Below, in pieces: positions 13,301 through 23,596 of a stretch of 64,000 nt of DNA (position 1 is its first letter; every line of letters starts with the position of its first letter). The notes beneath the pieces were generated by a model. That model saw nothing but the letters and a program-made list of their open reading frames with translations. It was not told where the DNA came from and searched no databases. The stretch is taken from positions 56,714,543 to 56,778,542 of the forward strand of contig CM026390.1 of assembly GCA_014843695.1 (NCBI GenBank). Direction: 5' to 3'. The translations under genes were made by a program, and so were the position numbers. The DNA comes from Archivesica marissinica. Its lineage: Eukaryota; Mollusca; Bivalvia; Venerida; Vesicomyidae.

Positions 13301-16300
13301 TGTTGCGCTATGAACGCCCGTCCGCCCGAAAGGATTGGCCCCGCTGTACAACCAATACAACTTAAAAGAATTTTCTACTTGAGGCCAAAGGGATAAATTG
13401 AGGGTAGAGAATATTTGCCCAAAAAAATAATTTTGAAGTCGAAAGCTGACTGCTCAGAACTGCTGGCCAATGAGAGCATGGATGCACAGCAGCCCTATGA
13501 TAAAGTCATGGGTGAAGTTTTACCAAATTAATACATACTTTGTCACAGTGACAATATGTGTTTAAAATAATCCTGTCAAATCAGTCATTAACCCATTCAA
13601 CCCCAAGTAACTGACATGGACAGGTGGTGCATGATATTTTTAGACAAAGAAATTAATAAGAAAATTACCTTTGGACATTTATCAAAATGGGTAATTTTAT
13701 CTAAAAAATAATAATAATTATTACTGGCAAAAAGTGCAGATCATGATCGTCACGAGCCGGCTCATCTGGATCTACACTTTTTGTAAGCCTATTTAGAGGC
13801 CTGTGGTGTTGAAAGTGTTAAATTAATGAATGTAAAACAATCTGGTAATTTGATGAATGGCAGCAGCTTCTGGTGTATAAATTAATTATTATGCAAAGTA
13901 TGTATTTCTACAAATACAAGTTCAGATTGATGAGTACAATGTAGACCCAACTGTGTTAAAGCGACACCACATCGGAATAAAACTGTTTCAAAAATGTTTT
14001 CTGGTAAAAAGAACCAGCTATTTAAAGATGATAATTTCCAATGACTGTCAAAAAATCCAAATATTTGCACTTAAAAAAATCCAAATATTTGCACAGAAAT
14101 GAAAAATAATCATATAAATATAACACGCGAATTGTTTATCATCAAACATATGTAAACAATGCTTAATGTGTACGCATGACGCACCAAGCATATGCCGAAA
14201 CAGCTGTCGTAGATGTTTGTTGTAATTGCCGATAGAGAACGATGCGTTCCTAATGTACGTACGGAGTGGCAATCAGTTATACATTTGTTTACGGACAAAA
14301 TTTCAAATTTTATAATATTTTTTTAAATATGATATAGTGTCGCTTTAAATATATGAGTGAAGTGCAAACTCACGTATTGTCAATTCTGTTAACACCATTA
14401 TGGTAGGCAATGCCGCGTGAAGAGTTTCTAAGACCGTGACAGTTCTCATCAAGACTCTGTGCCATAAACTTGTCCCCCGTGTCCTTCTCCAGCTCATGCT
14501 GAGCGGCGCGGTCCAGGCTAGTGTAGAAAAACAGGGTGCATAAAAAGTAAGAGTGCAAAATAGAACGTTACAAGATAGCATAGTACCATCACCCACTCAT
14601 CTGAGAACAGCTTGTCATGTGCAGAATGTTTGCTGCTCTGTACTCACGAATTATCCGTACGCTCTATTCCATTGTGATAAGCTATGCCTCGAGTACTATT
14701 CCTCATTAGCTTGGCAGATACATCTAGTTGTTTAGCGTTGTGTTTGTCTTTTTCATCCATTTCTAACTCGTGTTGAGCAGCTCTACATAAACTGTATCAT
14801 ACATGTATATATAAGAGGATATAGTATGCGCTTGGTTTTACTAGTCAACCTTTGATTGGCCTCTGTGGTCGAGTGGTTAAGTTTGTTGACTTCAAATCAC
14901 TTGCCCCTCTGATCTGAACCCTAGGTTAGAATCGCACTGGAAGGTGTCAACTTATTTCATGTCAGGAAGCTATTCAGCTGGCTTGCGAAGGGAATGTTTG
15001 TTATACCCGTTTACATGTAATAGTCTGCTTGGAGGTGCATCCAGGGTCTTCCTTCACCCATAATAGCTGTTTCAAACTTTATTTATTTTACAACGATTGC
15101 GTTTTAACAACTTATATTAATCACTCTCGTTGGCGTGGATGAAAGCGTAAATGTGGTCATTTGTGTGGGAGGAAACCGGAGTACCCGGAGAAAACCCACC
15201 CTGTCCGATCTGGCGACCACCGTACCATCTCACATACTTCCCTGTCCGAGGATTGAGCCCAGATTGCTTTGGTGAGAACCGAGCACGCTAATCACTGCGC
15301 TAATCGGACAGCCGAATAGGTGAATAGGAGCTATATATAGGAGCTATATGACCTATATATGACCTTTAAACTCCAAAACGTGTCAGAGTGAACTATTCGG
15401 CATGTTTTAATGTACGTACGTATGCTATGGTATTGTCAAGCGCTTATCTTGTTTCATATTACTAAAATTACGAATTTTGTTATTTTTACAGTAATTGACT
15501 ATTTCTGTAGACATATATGTGAAAACTATGTAAAAATGCGTAAATAAACGAAACTTTATGGTCCCCCCCCCCCCCCCAAATGAAAAAAAACACTTTTTCT
15601 CCATCTGCCCAATCTTGTTGGATTTACTCTATACATGTATGTGTTATTACTGATTGGTCAAAATATGCTGTATTTTAAACACATTTCAAGCTAAACAAAG
15701 CAGAGAATAAAATAAACAATAACTAAAATATTAATTATTGCACCTTTCATTCAAATTTCACATTCAATTTAGATGACAGTGATACAAAGCAATCAATGTA
15801 CATTGTATAACCGCTGTAATAAAACTTCTTTAACTGGATCCACTAATATATGGATATACATGTAGTCATGCAGGACTTACCTGAGTTGAGCGTTTGCCTT
15901 GTCGATGGTGGTCCTCATTCTCTCCTGACATCTTTTGATTATATCCACCTCCTACAAAATACAATATTCATATGTATACATGTATACGCCACAAAACATT
16001 CCATCAATTGTAACCATAACAATCTAATGGTGGCATATATGGACGGAAGAAAATGTGGTGATTATGGTGTAGTGATGATGATGATGATGTCATTATGGTT
16101 TGTTGAGGAGGAGGAGAACAATGTTCTAATGCTACAGTTTCCCATGTTTGTTTGGCAGCTGCAAGTGTATTTCATGGCTTTTAACTATTAGAAGAAGAAA
16201 TGTGTCCTCTATTGTGTGTGTTTTACGTTTATTTATCGTCGCTACTGGTTGCCCATATGAGTGACGCCTCCTGAAGAGATTAGTAATTTTAGATTTTTGG

Positions 16301-19300
16301 AGGATAGTGCAATGATACAGACAGAGACCCATTCCAGAGTCTCCTCTGGTTCTTTTACGTGCACAGTGTGCAGCACCGACGCGAGACCTTGGTTTAACGT
16401 CCCATCTGAAAGACTGTAAATTTTATTAGGGTCAGACGGGGGATCGAACCTGCAATCCCTGCATTACCAGTCCAGCATGTTACCACTGGACTACAGATAT
16501 GTATGTTGTGTCCTCTATTTGGTCTATCATATGCATATATAGTCTCTTTGTGTACTTTGAACAGGCAGATATGCATGTAATTGGTGTTAGGTATTTTGAA
16601 TTTTGGTCATATTAATTGTATCTATATACCATTATACCGATGTCATATAGAATATGGGTTTTCATAGTTGGAACGTTGGTAATTATGCTATTATTGCACA
16701 AATTGTTAACCAAATACAACAGCAGTTCAAACTATGAATAGCTTGTGATTGTAAAACTGTCATTGTTCTTAATTTGAAAAATGAGGAAAATGCAGAGAAT
16801 CTCATTGGAAATGTCTCTATATTTTAACCGACACAAAAAAGATATACAATATGATGTTAAATGACATAGAAAGACTCCCAAATAAGAACTGTTGGGTTAA
16901 ATCGGTAAAAGAAACTCTAGAAAATTTAGGATTTTTTCATGTTTGGCTTTTTCAGGGGGCTGGGAACGAAGAGGCATTTCTCGCTATGTTTAAACTAAGA
17001 ATTAAGGATATATATTTACAAAACTGGAATGAAGAAATACAAAATTCCACAAGAGCATCATCTTACAGGTTATTCTCTGACTTTGGGTACAAGATATATT
17101 TAACTGAAATAACATTAAGAAAGTTCCGATCCGCCTTTACACGATTAAGATTATCTGCTCATCGGCTCGCAATCGAAACAGGGAGATGGCACAAGCCCAA
17201 TAAAATACCAAGAAATGACAGAAAATGTAATCATTGTAATACGTTAGAAGACGAGTTTCACTTCTTACTTGAATGCTCCCTGTATCATGAACTAAGGACA
17301 AAATACATCAAGAAATATTTCTGGTCAAGACCGAACATTTTAAAATTTGTAGAGTTGGTATCTACTGAAAACACAGTTATTTTGAAAAATCTTGGAATGT
17401 TTACATTCAAAGCATTCGAGCAAAGAAACATCTTCTTTTACTAGTCACTTTTCTCCGCAAAGAAACTCAAAATCTTGCACATATGCGTTATCCCATACAA
17501 TTTGTTGTTAAATATCTTCGTATATTTTCAGTGTTTATATTAAATGTATGTGTGTATGTATGTACATGTGTACGTATGATTACATAACAGTATGTAGGTA
17601 TGTACATGTGCGTGTATGTATATATATGTATTTTCTCTTTCAGGTTGCAGATCGTTGCACTATATTATACAATTATTTGAATTCAATTTGATCATGTGTA
17701 ACCACTATGTAGTTTAATTCGATATTATGCTTTCAAAATGTGCATGTACTGAATGTTGAATTTGTGATTGAACTATACACCATTGACCAAGTATTGTAAT
17801 GCCAATGTTATAATGAACTCATGAGCATTTGCTTTTTGTTCAGAATAAACTATCTATATCTATCTATATATCATATGGAATAAAAATTATATTGTTATTT
17901 TGTTGGTCTAAATGTAAATCATGAACTATTACTATTACTACAACAACAACAACTAAATGTTTACACTATTATTTTCACCCACTCAATACTAAATTCTGTA
18001 CTGAATTTACCTAATTCAAAAAGTTAATTTCCATCTTGATGTTTCAAATATAACAATCTCGATATGACATTTCTTTCGATTAATCTATTATTTAAATAGA
18101 AATTTGCGTTAGTTTCTCGAAGGACGTTGTCGATTTGCGATGTTTGACTTCAAAATAAGATAAGATGTCCCCTGGAGAGTTTAATATCACAGACGCTTGG
18201 GTCTAAACTCTTTAATATACCAATTACTATTTTTATTAATGATTGCAAATGATTACATTTCGTGGAATTCACTTTCAAAATGAGGTAGGCCAGACTTCAA
18301 TTAGTTCGTCTATTTCTAGCCATAATCAGGGCAATCGTTTTAAGTACTTTTTCAAGTACTTTTTAAAGCGCCATTACATCGCAAAAAGCCAAAAATGCAT
18401 TAAATAGCATTTCTACTACAAATTCATCCGAATTATTTCCAACACTAACTTTCAATCAATAAACAATGTTAATATTAGTGGTCTATACACTCTTAAAAGT
18501 TACTACGGATTTCATAAACTGGCAACCACGCTCCTGGAATTGACGTTTGCTTATTATTGGAGTCTATTCTAAATGCGTGATACTGTCGTTTAGAGATAAT
18601 TTAAATCACATTAGTCTAAAAATAAATGTGAGAATTATAATGGTAAAGCTATACCAAATTTATCTCGGTTATTCATCATACAAGCGTTGTATTACTCGTG
18701 TATGTTGCTCCTATTATACACTATTTTGGTGTGTCAACAAATGTTGTATATGGCTCTTGTTTATTAGTTCAAATACTCAGATTTCGCGGAAGTCATGATA
18801 GCCCAGTGGTAGCGTTGTCGCTCCAGGTGGGAGAGGCCCGGAGTTCATGACCAGCTGTAGCTATTACGAGTGTTTCCTTGGGCAAAGCACTTAAATTTCG
18901 CATTGCATCTTCTCTCTCCCTCATGGCGATGGTTTCCATTAAACTAAGTTGTTAGAAATTGTTACGCAATCGAGCTAAAATAAATGTGTATAAACTAAAT
19001 ACTCTGATTCTGTTGCAAATATTTGGAAAACAATTATACCATATAATAGGAAGACGTGCCATTAGTTGACATTAGCTTTTTTCACAAATGTTTAACGTTT
19101 AGTTCATATATATAAGTAAGTAAATAAATCTGTTACAGATTCCAGCATTTCTCCAAGTTGTGAAGTTTGTTTTTATCTGTAATTGTGAACATATACTGTA
19201 AGATAAAACAGTTTAGTCAATTTATCTCAAATGCTCCCGTGTTTGTCAACATTTAGCTAAAATACAGGCTTTGAAAGTTGCAAAGTTGAATAAAATACAT

Positions 19301-22300
19301 TATCAAACAGCAAGAATGATTTATGCTACAGCACTATTGAGTAATCATTCATTTGTAGACAAAGTTGACATAAACTAAATACTATTATCAGCTATTAAGG
19401 TGAAACACTAGAACCAGCGTTTGGCTGAAGTGTTTAATTGCTATGTGCTGCGGTTAATCTTCAAATTTCTTATCTCTGTAACTGTTTGTTCTGTAAATAC
19501 TAATACTGACACATTGCTAAATGATTAAATAAACATAAAATGACAAGAATGTTGTGAGTACAGATGATAATATTTAACATCCTCATTTATCACAATTCTT
19601 CAATTTTGTAGATCAGTATCAATTGAAGTGTGGCGTCCGTGGTCCAGTGGTAGAGCGTCGGATTTGGATACTCGGTCAGGCCACGTATGTAGTGTCATTG
19701 AGCAAGGCACCTCACACACATTGCTTAGTACTGGTTAATCGCTTAGGTCGGCTAAGCCTGCCCAGGAAAACATGTCCCCGCGAGGGGTTTGACATTAAAG
19801 GAACTTACATTCATAAATCCAGCTATATTCAACTGCATTCTTTTCTCCATTTAAAGAAAGACATTTGTATGTGTGCCTTATCTTTCAGGGACAGCTGTAA
19901 GTCACCCTACTTGTTGAAGTTAATATCATTTGCATCAGGTTTGAATAACATTCGCCCCCCCCCCCCACACACACACAAATGACCACATTTACGCTTTCAT
20001 CTGCAGCAAGAGTGGTTAATATAAGTTGTTAAAACTTGCTTCACAATCGTTGTAAAATAAATCAAGTTTAAACTTTTTAATAACATTTATGAACTGGTAT
20101 CTCCTTGCATGCTAGCGGTGAATATAACAGTCCAACATTCCATACAATTTCATTAGACTTGTGTCGTTACGAATTGCTATCTAATGATATGACATATTTC
20201 CCGAGTGTGTCAGATACAAATAAGAAAAACACATTAATGACTTCTTGTCTGCTACAATTATTTGAACTATTTATAGCCTTTATTTTACCAGCATGCACAG
20301 AATAAATAAATATATATATATGGCAAATTTATAATTATAGCATATGAAAATTCCCTATGAATAGGATATAATCCGAAAACGATCCAATATGTAAACTGTT
20401 GGACTGTGTGAGGCTCGTTACTAAGATCCAATATGTAAACTGTTGGACTGTGTGAGGCTCGTTACTAAGATCCAATATGTAAACTGTTGGACTGTGTGAG
20501 GCTCGTTACTAAGATCCAATATGTAAACTGTTGGACTGTGTGAGGCTCGTTACTAAGATCCAATATGTAAACTGTTGGACTGTGTGAGGCTCGTTACTAA
20601 GATCCAATATGTAAACTGTTGAACTGTGTGAGGCTCATTACTAAGATCCAATATGTAAACTGTTGGACTGTGTGAGGTTCGTTACTAAGCGCCGAACACA
20701 GTTCCAATATTTTACATATTGGATCCGTTTGAGGCCTATATCTTACTTAAAACATACACTTATAATATAACAAGATCTTACTAATTTAAATTGTTAATTT
20801 CGTACATTTACGCATAGGATTTAATATAATACTCTGGCCTTTTGAGAGCAGTCCAATATTAATAACAATGGACTGCTAGAACAATGGTGTGACGTCACGA
20901 CAGTGTTTTAATTAAAGATGAAATTATGTGAAAGTCTCCCAATTTCATGGGTATGAGTACTGAAGGGAAGAAAACTGGCCTGTGTTGTTTTTTGATGACA
21001 TTAACTACAGCTTTTCGAAACAAGTGAAATCTCAAGAAGGACATTATCATAGGTATAAAACAGACATTAAAATAGCAATATCGATTTCCATGTCACGCGT
21101 CGACATTCATTGTGATTTAATTCTACATGACATAGCCACGATAATATTACTTTATTTAATTCTATTGTACGTTTATTTCAAACCTATCCGCTCGTGAAAT
21201 TGTATTGTAATCTATAGCCCAGGTCCCAGGAGATTACAGAGTATTGATTAAAGAATTATTATACATTAACCATATGTTCTCATTGCAAGCTATATTACCT
21301 ACCAGTATATAGAGATATATATGATGTGTAGTCTATGCATATTTTATGAATGATAGTGATTCTTCCATGGGAAGAAGGTCGTACATTGTTTATGCATATA
21401 TGGTAACTTTTTGATGATCATTTTTTAAAAATGTACTGTCATGGGTAGGAATTTTTGCATCCCTAATGGTATGCAGTATGTACTGGTCAGTCAGAACAAT
21501 TCAAATGCATGCAACCCCTAATGGTATGCAGTATATACTGGTCAGTCAGAACAATTCAAATGCATGCAACCCCTAATGGTATGCAGTATATACTGGTCAG
21601 TCAGAACAATTCAAATGCATGCAATCCCTAATGGTATATAGTATATACTGGTCAGTCAGAACAATTCAAATGCATGCAACCCCTAATGGTAGGCAGTATA
21701 TACTGGTCAGTCAGAACAATTCAAATGCATGCAACATTAAAATGGGTTCTTTCAATGATTGGATGTGGTATTTTACTATAACTATAATTAGCAGTACTGA
21801 TAAGAAAATGTTGGTTAACAAATTAGAATAAATCTAGTCTACGCTATAGGCTGTAAAATGTTTGGATGTATTTTAAAAGTTGTTCAGCGTGTTCTTTGGC
21901 ATAAACATTTTGAATGATCTTTAACATGTCCTTAGCAACGTATATACTGAAACAGTATATTAGGTCTATCTCAGAACTAGTAACAGACGGATGTATGGTC
22001 CAGTGGTAACATGCTACGACTGGTAATCCAGGGATCGCAGGTTCGATCCCCCGTCTGACCATAATATAATTAACAGTCTTTCAGTTGGGACTTCAAGCTG
22101 AGGTCTCATGTCGGTGTTGTACACCGTGCACGTAAAAGAACCAGAGGAGACTCTGGAATGGGTCTCTGTCTGTATCATTGCACTATCCTCCAAAAATCTA
22201 AAATGACTAATCTATTCAGGAGGCGTCGCTCATATGGGCAACCGGTAGCGACGATAAATAAACGTAAAACACACACATAGTAACATCTATCTGTTTTATG

Positions 22301-23596
22301 GAAATCATTGTAGGAGCAACAGTTACATAATGCCACTATGACAATAATTCTACATATATACGTGTCATTCTTAATTCCTGCTTAACCAAGTACTGCATAA
22401 GACAGACCTCACCAAGGGCTGGATTATAGGCACTACAGGGTACAGGTCTCACCAAGCGACACTGCTGGGTACAGTGGGGCTATAGTACTCGACTTTGTAA
22501 CTCTGTCTCTACAATACTAAGTAATAGCTATGTCTAGCTTTGCATCAATGGTGGCGCAGACACTATTGGCAATTTCTTACTCATGTCAGCTTGGGCTTTT
22601 ACCAAGGCCAACATTATGGCAATGGTTCTAACAGGCTCTTCTGAAAGAGAGGTAATGTCCTTCCCTGGTCAGGGGAGGAGCAATGTGGTATAATTGCAAC
22701 ATGGCTTCCTTACATGTATATGACAAATACATCACCCCTGCTGCTTGCTCCTGGTTGCTATAGTAACCTGTACCTCTCGTAATTACTGACATACACTGCT
22801 ACACAAATACCATCTACATGCAAGAAAACAAACATATTAATACTGCATACCGTGATAAGTTCTCTCTCTGGGTGGTCGTGTACTAGATCTATTCCTTGTC
22901 TCTTCTCTCGGTGATACAGGCACTCCTGTGAGATGTGTAGGGGGTTTTCCGTCTCCTGTAGGGCCTTCTCTAACACTCTCTTAGCTTCCTGTAAAGCACT
23001 GATCTCCGCAATCATGTTATCAGTTTCGTTATTTAACTCTGTCTTCCAGAACTGGATATCTCCTATTCGCTCTCCTAGCCGCTTACCTACATCGCTTTGT
23101 GTTCTTCTTGTTTTGTCATCCGTGTCGCGGCACAGACGAACAGTGTCCAACCTAAGTCGTTCAGCAGTTGATCTAACTCTGTCCGAAGATAAATAATTTC
23201 CTTGATTAGAGTTCATCCAGTCGTTTGGAGTATAACGTGTGTAAAGAGCATTTCTAGCAGCTGCAAACACCGGAGGCACTTTAATACTGTCCAATTCAGA
23301 GAGTTGATTTCTTGCCGACATTGGATCTGGCATACTGCGTGTAAGCGCTGAGGCTGGACTTACTCTGGCAGTCTGGTAGTATGTGCTTGGTCGCCATGGC
23401 AATGTTGTAAGGGAACGCCTTAGCTGTGAAGGTGCTGCTGCGTTATCAAATGCTTTGTAAGAAGACTGCATAGTGCTGATGGACGGAAGAAAGGATGGAT
23501 TAGTGTTCATTCGAGGGCCTGTCATATAGGTGGCAGTTTGAGTTTGTCCTAGGTACTCCATCTTGGGACACCACAGTTTGCACAATGACACCACCT
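10120..23596 (-). CDS. TEKT3: Tektin-3 gene, complete coding region (six coding exons plus one alternative exon)
   Basis: Tektins are coiled-coil filament proteins inside the A-tubule of ciliary and flagellar doublet microtubules. Joining 22851-23561, 15881-15951, one copy of exon 3 (14648-14791 or 14374-14517), 12724-12946, 11323-11477 and 10120-10333 gives 1518 nt, 505 residues plus stop, with every junction GT-AG and in phase. Vertebrate tektin-3 is about 490 aa. Family marks seen are the N-terminal LPWRPSTYY (residues 54-62), TRYTPNDW, and the tektin nonapeptide RPNVELCRD (residues 422-430), exactly as in the family. A splice acceptor at 23597-23600 upstream of the ATG implies an untranslated first exon further upstream. 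The gene is divergent from NUBP1, about 4.3 kb away. No signal peptide or membrane segment is visible. The tektin-3 rather than tektin-1/2/4/5 assignment rests on the N-terminal motif and recalled similarity. Confidence 0.95.
10373..11207. repeat. Minisatellite in tektin-3 intron 5, 28-30-bp unit then 39-bp unit
   Basis: Units contain CATATACCTGTATACATGTA followed by (CATTGTGTGT), with length varying by GT number. From about 11060 three or more 39-bp units carry ATATCACGATATATGCCAGT. On the gene strand each unit reads ...TACAG/GTATATGAC or TACAG/GTACTGG, i.e. donor-like. Long plus-strand frames here arise only from the repeat. Confidence 0.92.
11323..11477 (-). CDS. TEKT3: Tektin-3 exon 5 with RPNVELCRD nonapeptide
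   Basis: This 155-nt exon reads VLQEIFDMEKNIEFLKKAIQ onward and contains TRIRRPNVELCRDPVQH. RPNVELCRD is the tektin signature loop and is here intact. The acceptor is ATGTTGCAG/GTGTTG and the donor CAGCACAG/GTACAT, phase 2. The next intron holds a 28-30-bp minisatellite starting about 115 nt after the donor. Confidence 0.95.
11557..11745 (-). mobile_element. SINE family B, diverged
   Basis: It shares AAGCAATGTGTGTGAGGT, the ACTACACATG region and a CCACTGGCCGCCACA head with copies at 19627 and 28600. It is read on the minus strand. Confidence 0.6.
11818..11949. repeat. Two-copy direct repeat, about 70 bp
   Basis: ACTACATGTATATGGAATAT and TGTTGGAATCACAGAGA occur twice in the same order within tektin-3 intron 4. 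Confidence 0.8.
12136..12613. repeat. Minisatellite in tektin-3 intron 4, 39-bp unit, about 12 copies
   Basis: The unit contains TGTCCTGACTTTACTGAAGT, AACCGTAAGGTGTACAAAA. It is open in one plus-strand frame because 39 is a multiple of three. It lies antisense within an intron, so the 172-codon frame is not regarded as a gene. Confidence 0.92.
12724..12946 (-). CDS. TEKT3: Tektin-3 exon 4
   Basis: This 223-nt exon reads LSVPETWAQFSNNNIQRSQS, then ERAASKSMRNEIESVLNS and CANEMWQEWN, a long helix typical of the second half of tektins. The acceptor is TTTTCATCAG/ATTG and the donor TCAAAG/GTATGC, ending in phase 0. The flanking intron toward exon 5 contains a 39-bp minisatellite. Confidence 0.93.
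13588..13821. mobile_element. piggyBac-type MITE, copy 2 (inverted relative to copy 1)
   Basis: TTAA flanks CCCATTCAACCCCAAG on the left and TGGTGTTGAAAGTG on the right. The interior matches copy 1 in reverse, including GAGCCGGCTCATCTGGATCT. It lies in the tektin-3 intron between exons 3b and 4. One terminal base deviates from GGG. Confidence 0.7.
13956..14348. mobile_element. MITE next to tektin-3 exon 3b
   Basis: Inverted ends AGCGACACCACATC and (reverse complement) AGCGACACTATATC match at 12 of 14 positions, and both abut TTAA. The interior carries short direct repeats (AATCCAAATATTTGCAC twice). It ends 26 nt from the donor of exon 3b. Confidence 0.6.
14374..14517 (-). CDS. TEKT3: Tektin-3 exon 3b (alternative copy, family-like)
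   Basis: This 144-nt exon has acceptor TTCTACACTAG/CCTGG and donor AATAC/GTGAGTTT. It reads LDRAAQHELEKDTGDKFMAQ, then SLDENCHGLRNSSRGIAY and HNGVNRIDN. It joins exon 2 (AG/C, Ser) and exon 4 (AC/A, Thr) in frame. It has the ELEKD, a Cys-His pair and LRN spacing I expect of tektin-3, so it is probably the ancestral form. A MITE ends 26 nt downstream of its donor. Confidence 0.88.
14648..14791 (-). CDS. TEKT3: Tektin-3 exon 3a (alternative copy, divergent)
   Basis: This 144-nt exon has acceptor ATGATACAG/TTTATG and donor AATTC/GTGAGTA. It reads LCRAAQHELEMDEKDKHNAK, then QLDVSAKLMRNSTRGIAY and HNGIERTDN. It begins and ends in phase 2, exactly like exon 3b, and has identical length. Counting the split codons, 30 of 49 residues match 3b, with the changes concentrated in the middle (positions 12-30). 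Its intervening intron to 3b is 130 nt. From recall of vertebrate tektin-3, this copy is the less conserved of the two. It may be spliced mutually exclusively with 3b, or both may be included in frame. Confidence 0.85.
14857..15065 (+). mobile_element. tRNA-derived SINE, family G (class II tRNA-like head)
   Basis: The head GGCCTCTGTGGTCGAGTGGT has an A-box of the Ser/Leu type, with a B-box-like AGGTTAGAATC. The body TCAGGAAGCTATTCAGCTGG recurs in degraded form near 34350. Confidence 0.5.
15075..15312 (-). mobile_element. tRNA-derived SINE, family D, near full length
   Basis: On the minus strand the head is GGCTGTCCGATTAGCGCAGT, the core contains CTCCGGGTACTCCGGTTTCC, and the tail is ATTAATATAAGTTGTTAAAA..AAATAAATAAAGTTTG. 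Several other copies fix the limits. Confidence 0.8.
15563..15577. repeat. Poly-C run
   Basis: A homopolymer of about 15 C; its length is likely unreliable. Confidence 0.8.
15881..15951 (-). CDS. TEKT3: Tektin-3 coding exon 2
   Basis: This 71-nt exon reads EVDIIKRCQERMRTTIDK and then ANAQL, continuing directly from ELIT of exon 1. The acceptor is TTTTGTAG/GAGG and the donor CTCAG/GTAAGT. It ends after two bases of a codon (AG), which exon 3a or 3b completes to Ser. It is separated from exon 1 by a 6.9-kb intron filled with a LINE fragment, SINEs and minisatellites. Confidence 0.92.
16214..16506 (-). mobile_element. SINE family C, full length with 13-bp target-site duplication
   Basis: TGTGTCCTCTATT precedes (16201-16213) and follows (16507-16519) the element. 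The minus strand has the tRNA-like head, CGATCCCCCGTCTGACC, GGAGACTCTGGAATGGGTCT and AAATAAACGTAAAACACACA. Confidence 0.92.
16851..17444 (+). pseudogene. LINE ORF2 C-terminal fragment (zf-RVT-like)
   Basis: The 197 codons start at an internal Met; the N-terminal endonuclease and RT are absent. Motifs seen are SAFTRLRLSAHRLAIETGRW (a common thumb-end motif), the C/H cluster, and FTKAFEQR-like FTFKAFEQRN at the end. It is not expected to be functional. Confidence 0.75.
16851..17870 (+). mobile_element. 3' fragment of a non-LTR retrotransposon (LINE)
   Basis: The open frame 16851-17444 is the C-terminal end of a reverse-transcriptase polyprotein. It has a zinc-knuckle-like region with RKCNHCNTLEDEFHFLLEC (C-X2-C...H...C), characteristic of the domain that follows the RT in many LINEs. 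No RT palm motif is present, so the copy is 5'-truncated. The 3' region ends at AATAAACTATCTATATCTAT near 17870. It lies antisense in tektin-3 intron 1. The copy at 23780-25215 shares the protein and the 3' terminus. Confidence 0.8.
17871..18787. other. Tektin-3 intron 1 sequence
   Basis: AT-rich with no feature recognised. Confidence 0.5.
18788..18995 (+). mobile_element. SINE family A
   Basis: The head is GGAAGTCATGATAGCCCAGT and the tail AATCGAGCTAAAATAAATGT. It is diverged, with a small deletion before the tail. Confidence 0.8.
18996..19626. other. Tektin-3 intron 1 sequence
   Basis: AT-rich with no feature recognised. Confidence 0.5.
19627..19811 (+). mobile_element. tRNA-derived SINE, family B
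   Basis: The head GGCGTCCGTGGTCCAGTGGT then AGAGCGTCGGATTTG resembles a tRNA 5' half. The body has AAGGCACCTCACACACATTG and CTAAGCCTGCCCAGGAAAAC. Minus-strand copies lie at 11557 and 28600. Confidence 0.75.
19955..20075 (+). mobile_element. SINE family D 3' fragment preceded by poly-C/CA run
   Basis: Twelve C then (AC)n run into AATGACCACATTTACGCTTT and the family D tail ending AATAAATCAAGTTTAAACTT. Confidence 0.7.
20381..20725. repeat. 44-bp minisatellite (7 copies) closed by an inverted copy
   Basis: Seven direct units start GATCCAATATGTAAACTGTT. The segment 20690-20725 ends TTTACATATTGGATC, the reverse complement of the unit start, and remains similar over about 40 nt. The whole is therefore a direct array with an inverted terminal copy, as in some non-autonomous elements. 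Confidence 0.85.
20726..21460. other. Tektin-3 intron 1 sequence
   Basis: No feature is recognised. Confidence 0.5.
21461..21735. repeat. 55-bp minisatellite, 5 copies
   Basis: The unit contains CCCTAATGGTATGCAGTATA and TACTGGTCAGTCAGAACAAT, and is highly regular. Confidence 0.9.
21986..22277 (+). mobile_element. SINE family C, full length with TAGTAACA duplication
   Basis: The head has GTCCAGTGGTAACATGCT and GCAGGTTCGATCCCCCGTCT; the tail is AAATAAACGTAAAACACACA. TAGTAACA flanks both sides (21978-21985 and 22278-22285). The head folds like a tRNA whose anticodon loop would be CTGGTAA. Confidence 0.9.
22278..22850. other. Tektin-3 intron 1 sequence near exon 1
   Basis: No repeat or gene is recognised. 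Short similar stretches (CAGACCTCACCAAG / CAGGTCTCACCAAG) occur. Confidence 0.45.
22851..23596 (-). CDS. TEKT3: Tektin-3 coding exon 1 (start ATG at 23559-23561)
   Basis: This exon encodes residues 1-237. The start chosen reads MEYLGQTQTATY, which matches the way tektin-3 proteins begin. A further in-frame ATG 16 codons upstream lies on the other side of the likely acceptor (TTTTGCAG/AGGTGG at 23596/23597), so it is probably intronic. The N-terminal 100 residues are low in coiled coil and carry the LPWRPSTYY motif. The rest is heptad-rich and includes GERIGDIQFWKTEL and LYHREKRQGIDLVHDHPE, both tektin-typical. The donor is ACG/GTATGC at 22851/22850, phase 0. There is no intron in the first 237 codons. 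Confidence 0.93.

Noticed and set aside
21986..22060. Functional tRNA gene (CTGGTAA anticodon loop)
   Set aside because: It is the head of a SINE present in many copies; acceptor-stem pairing is poor and the body follows directly.
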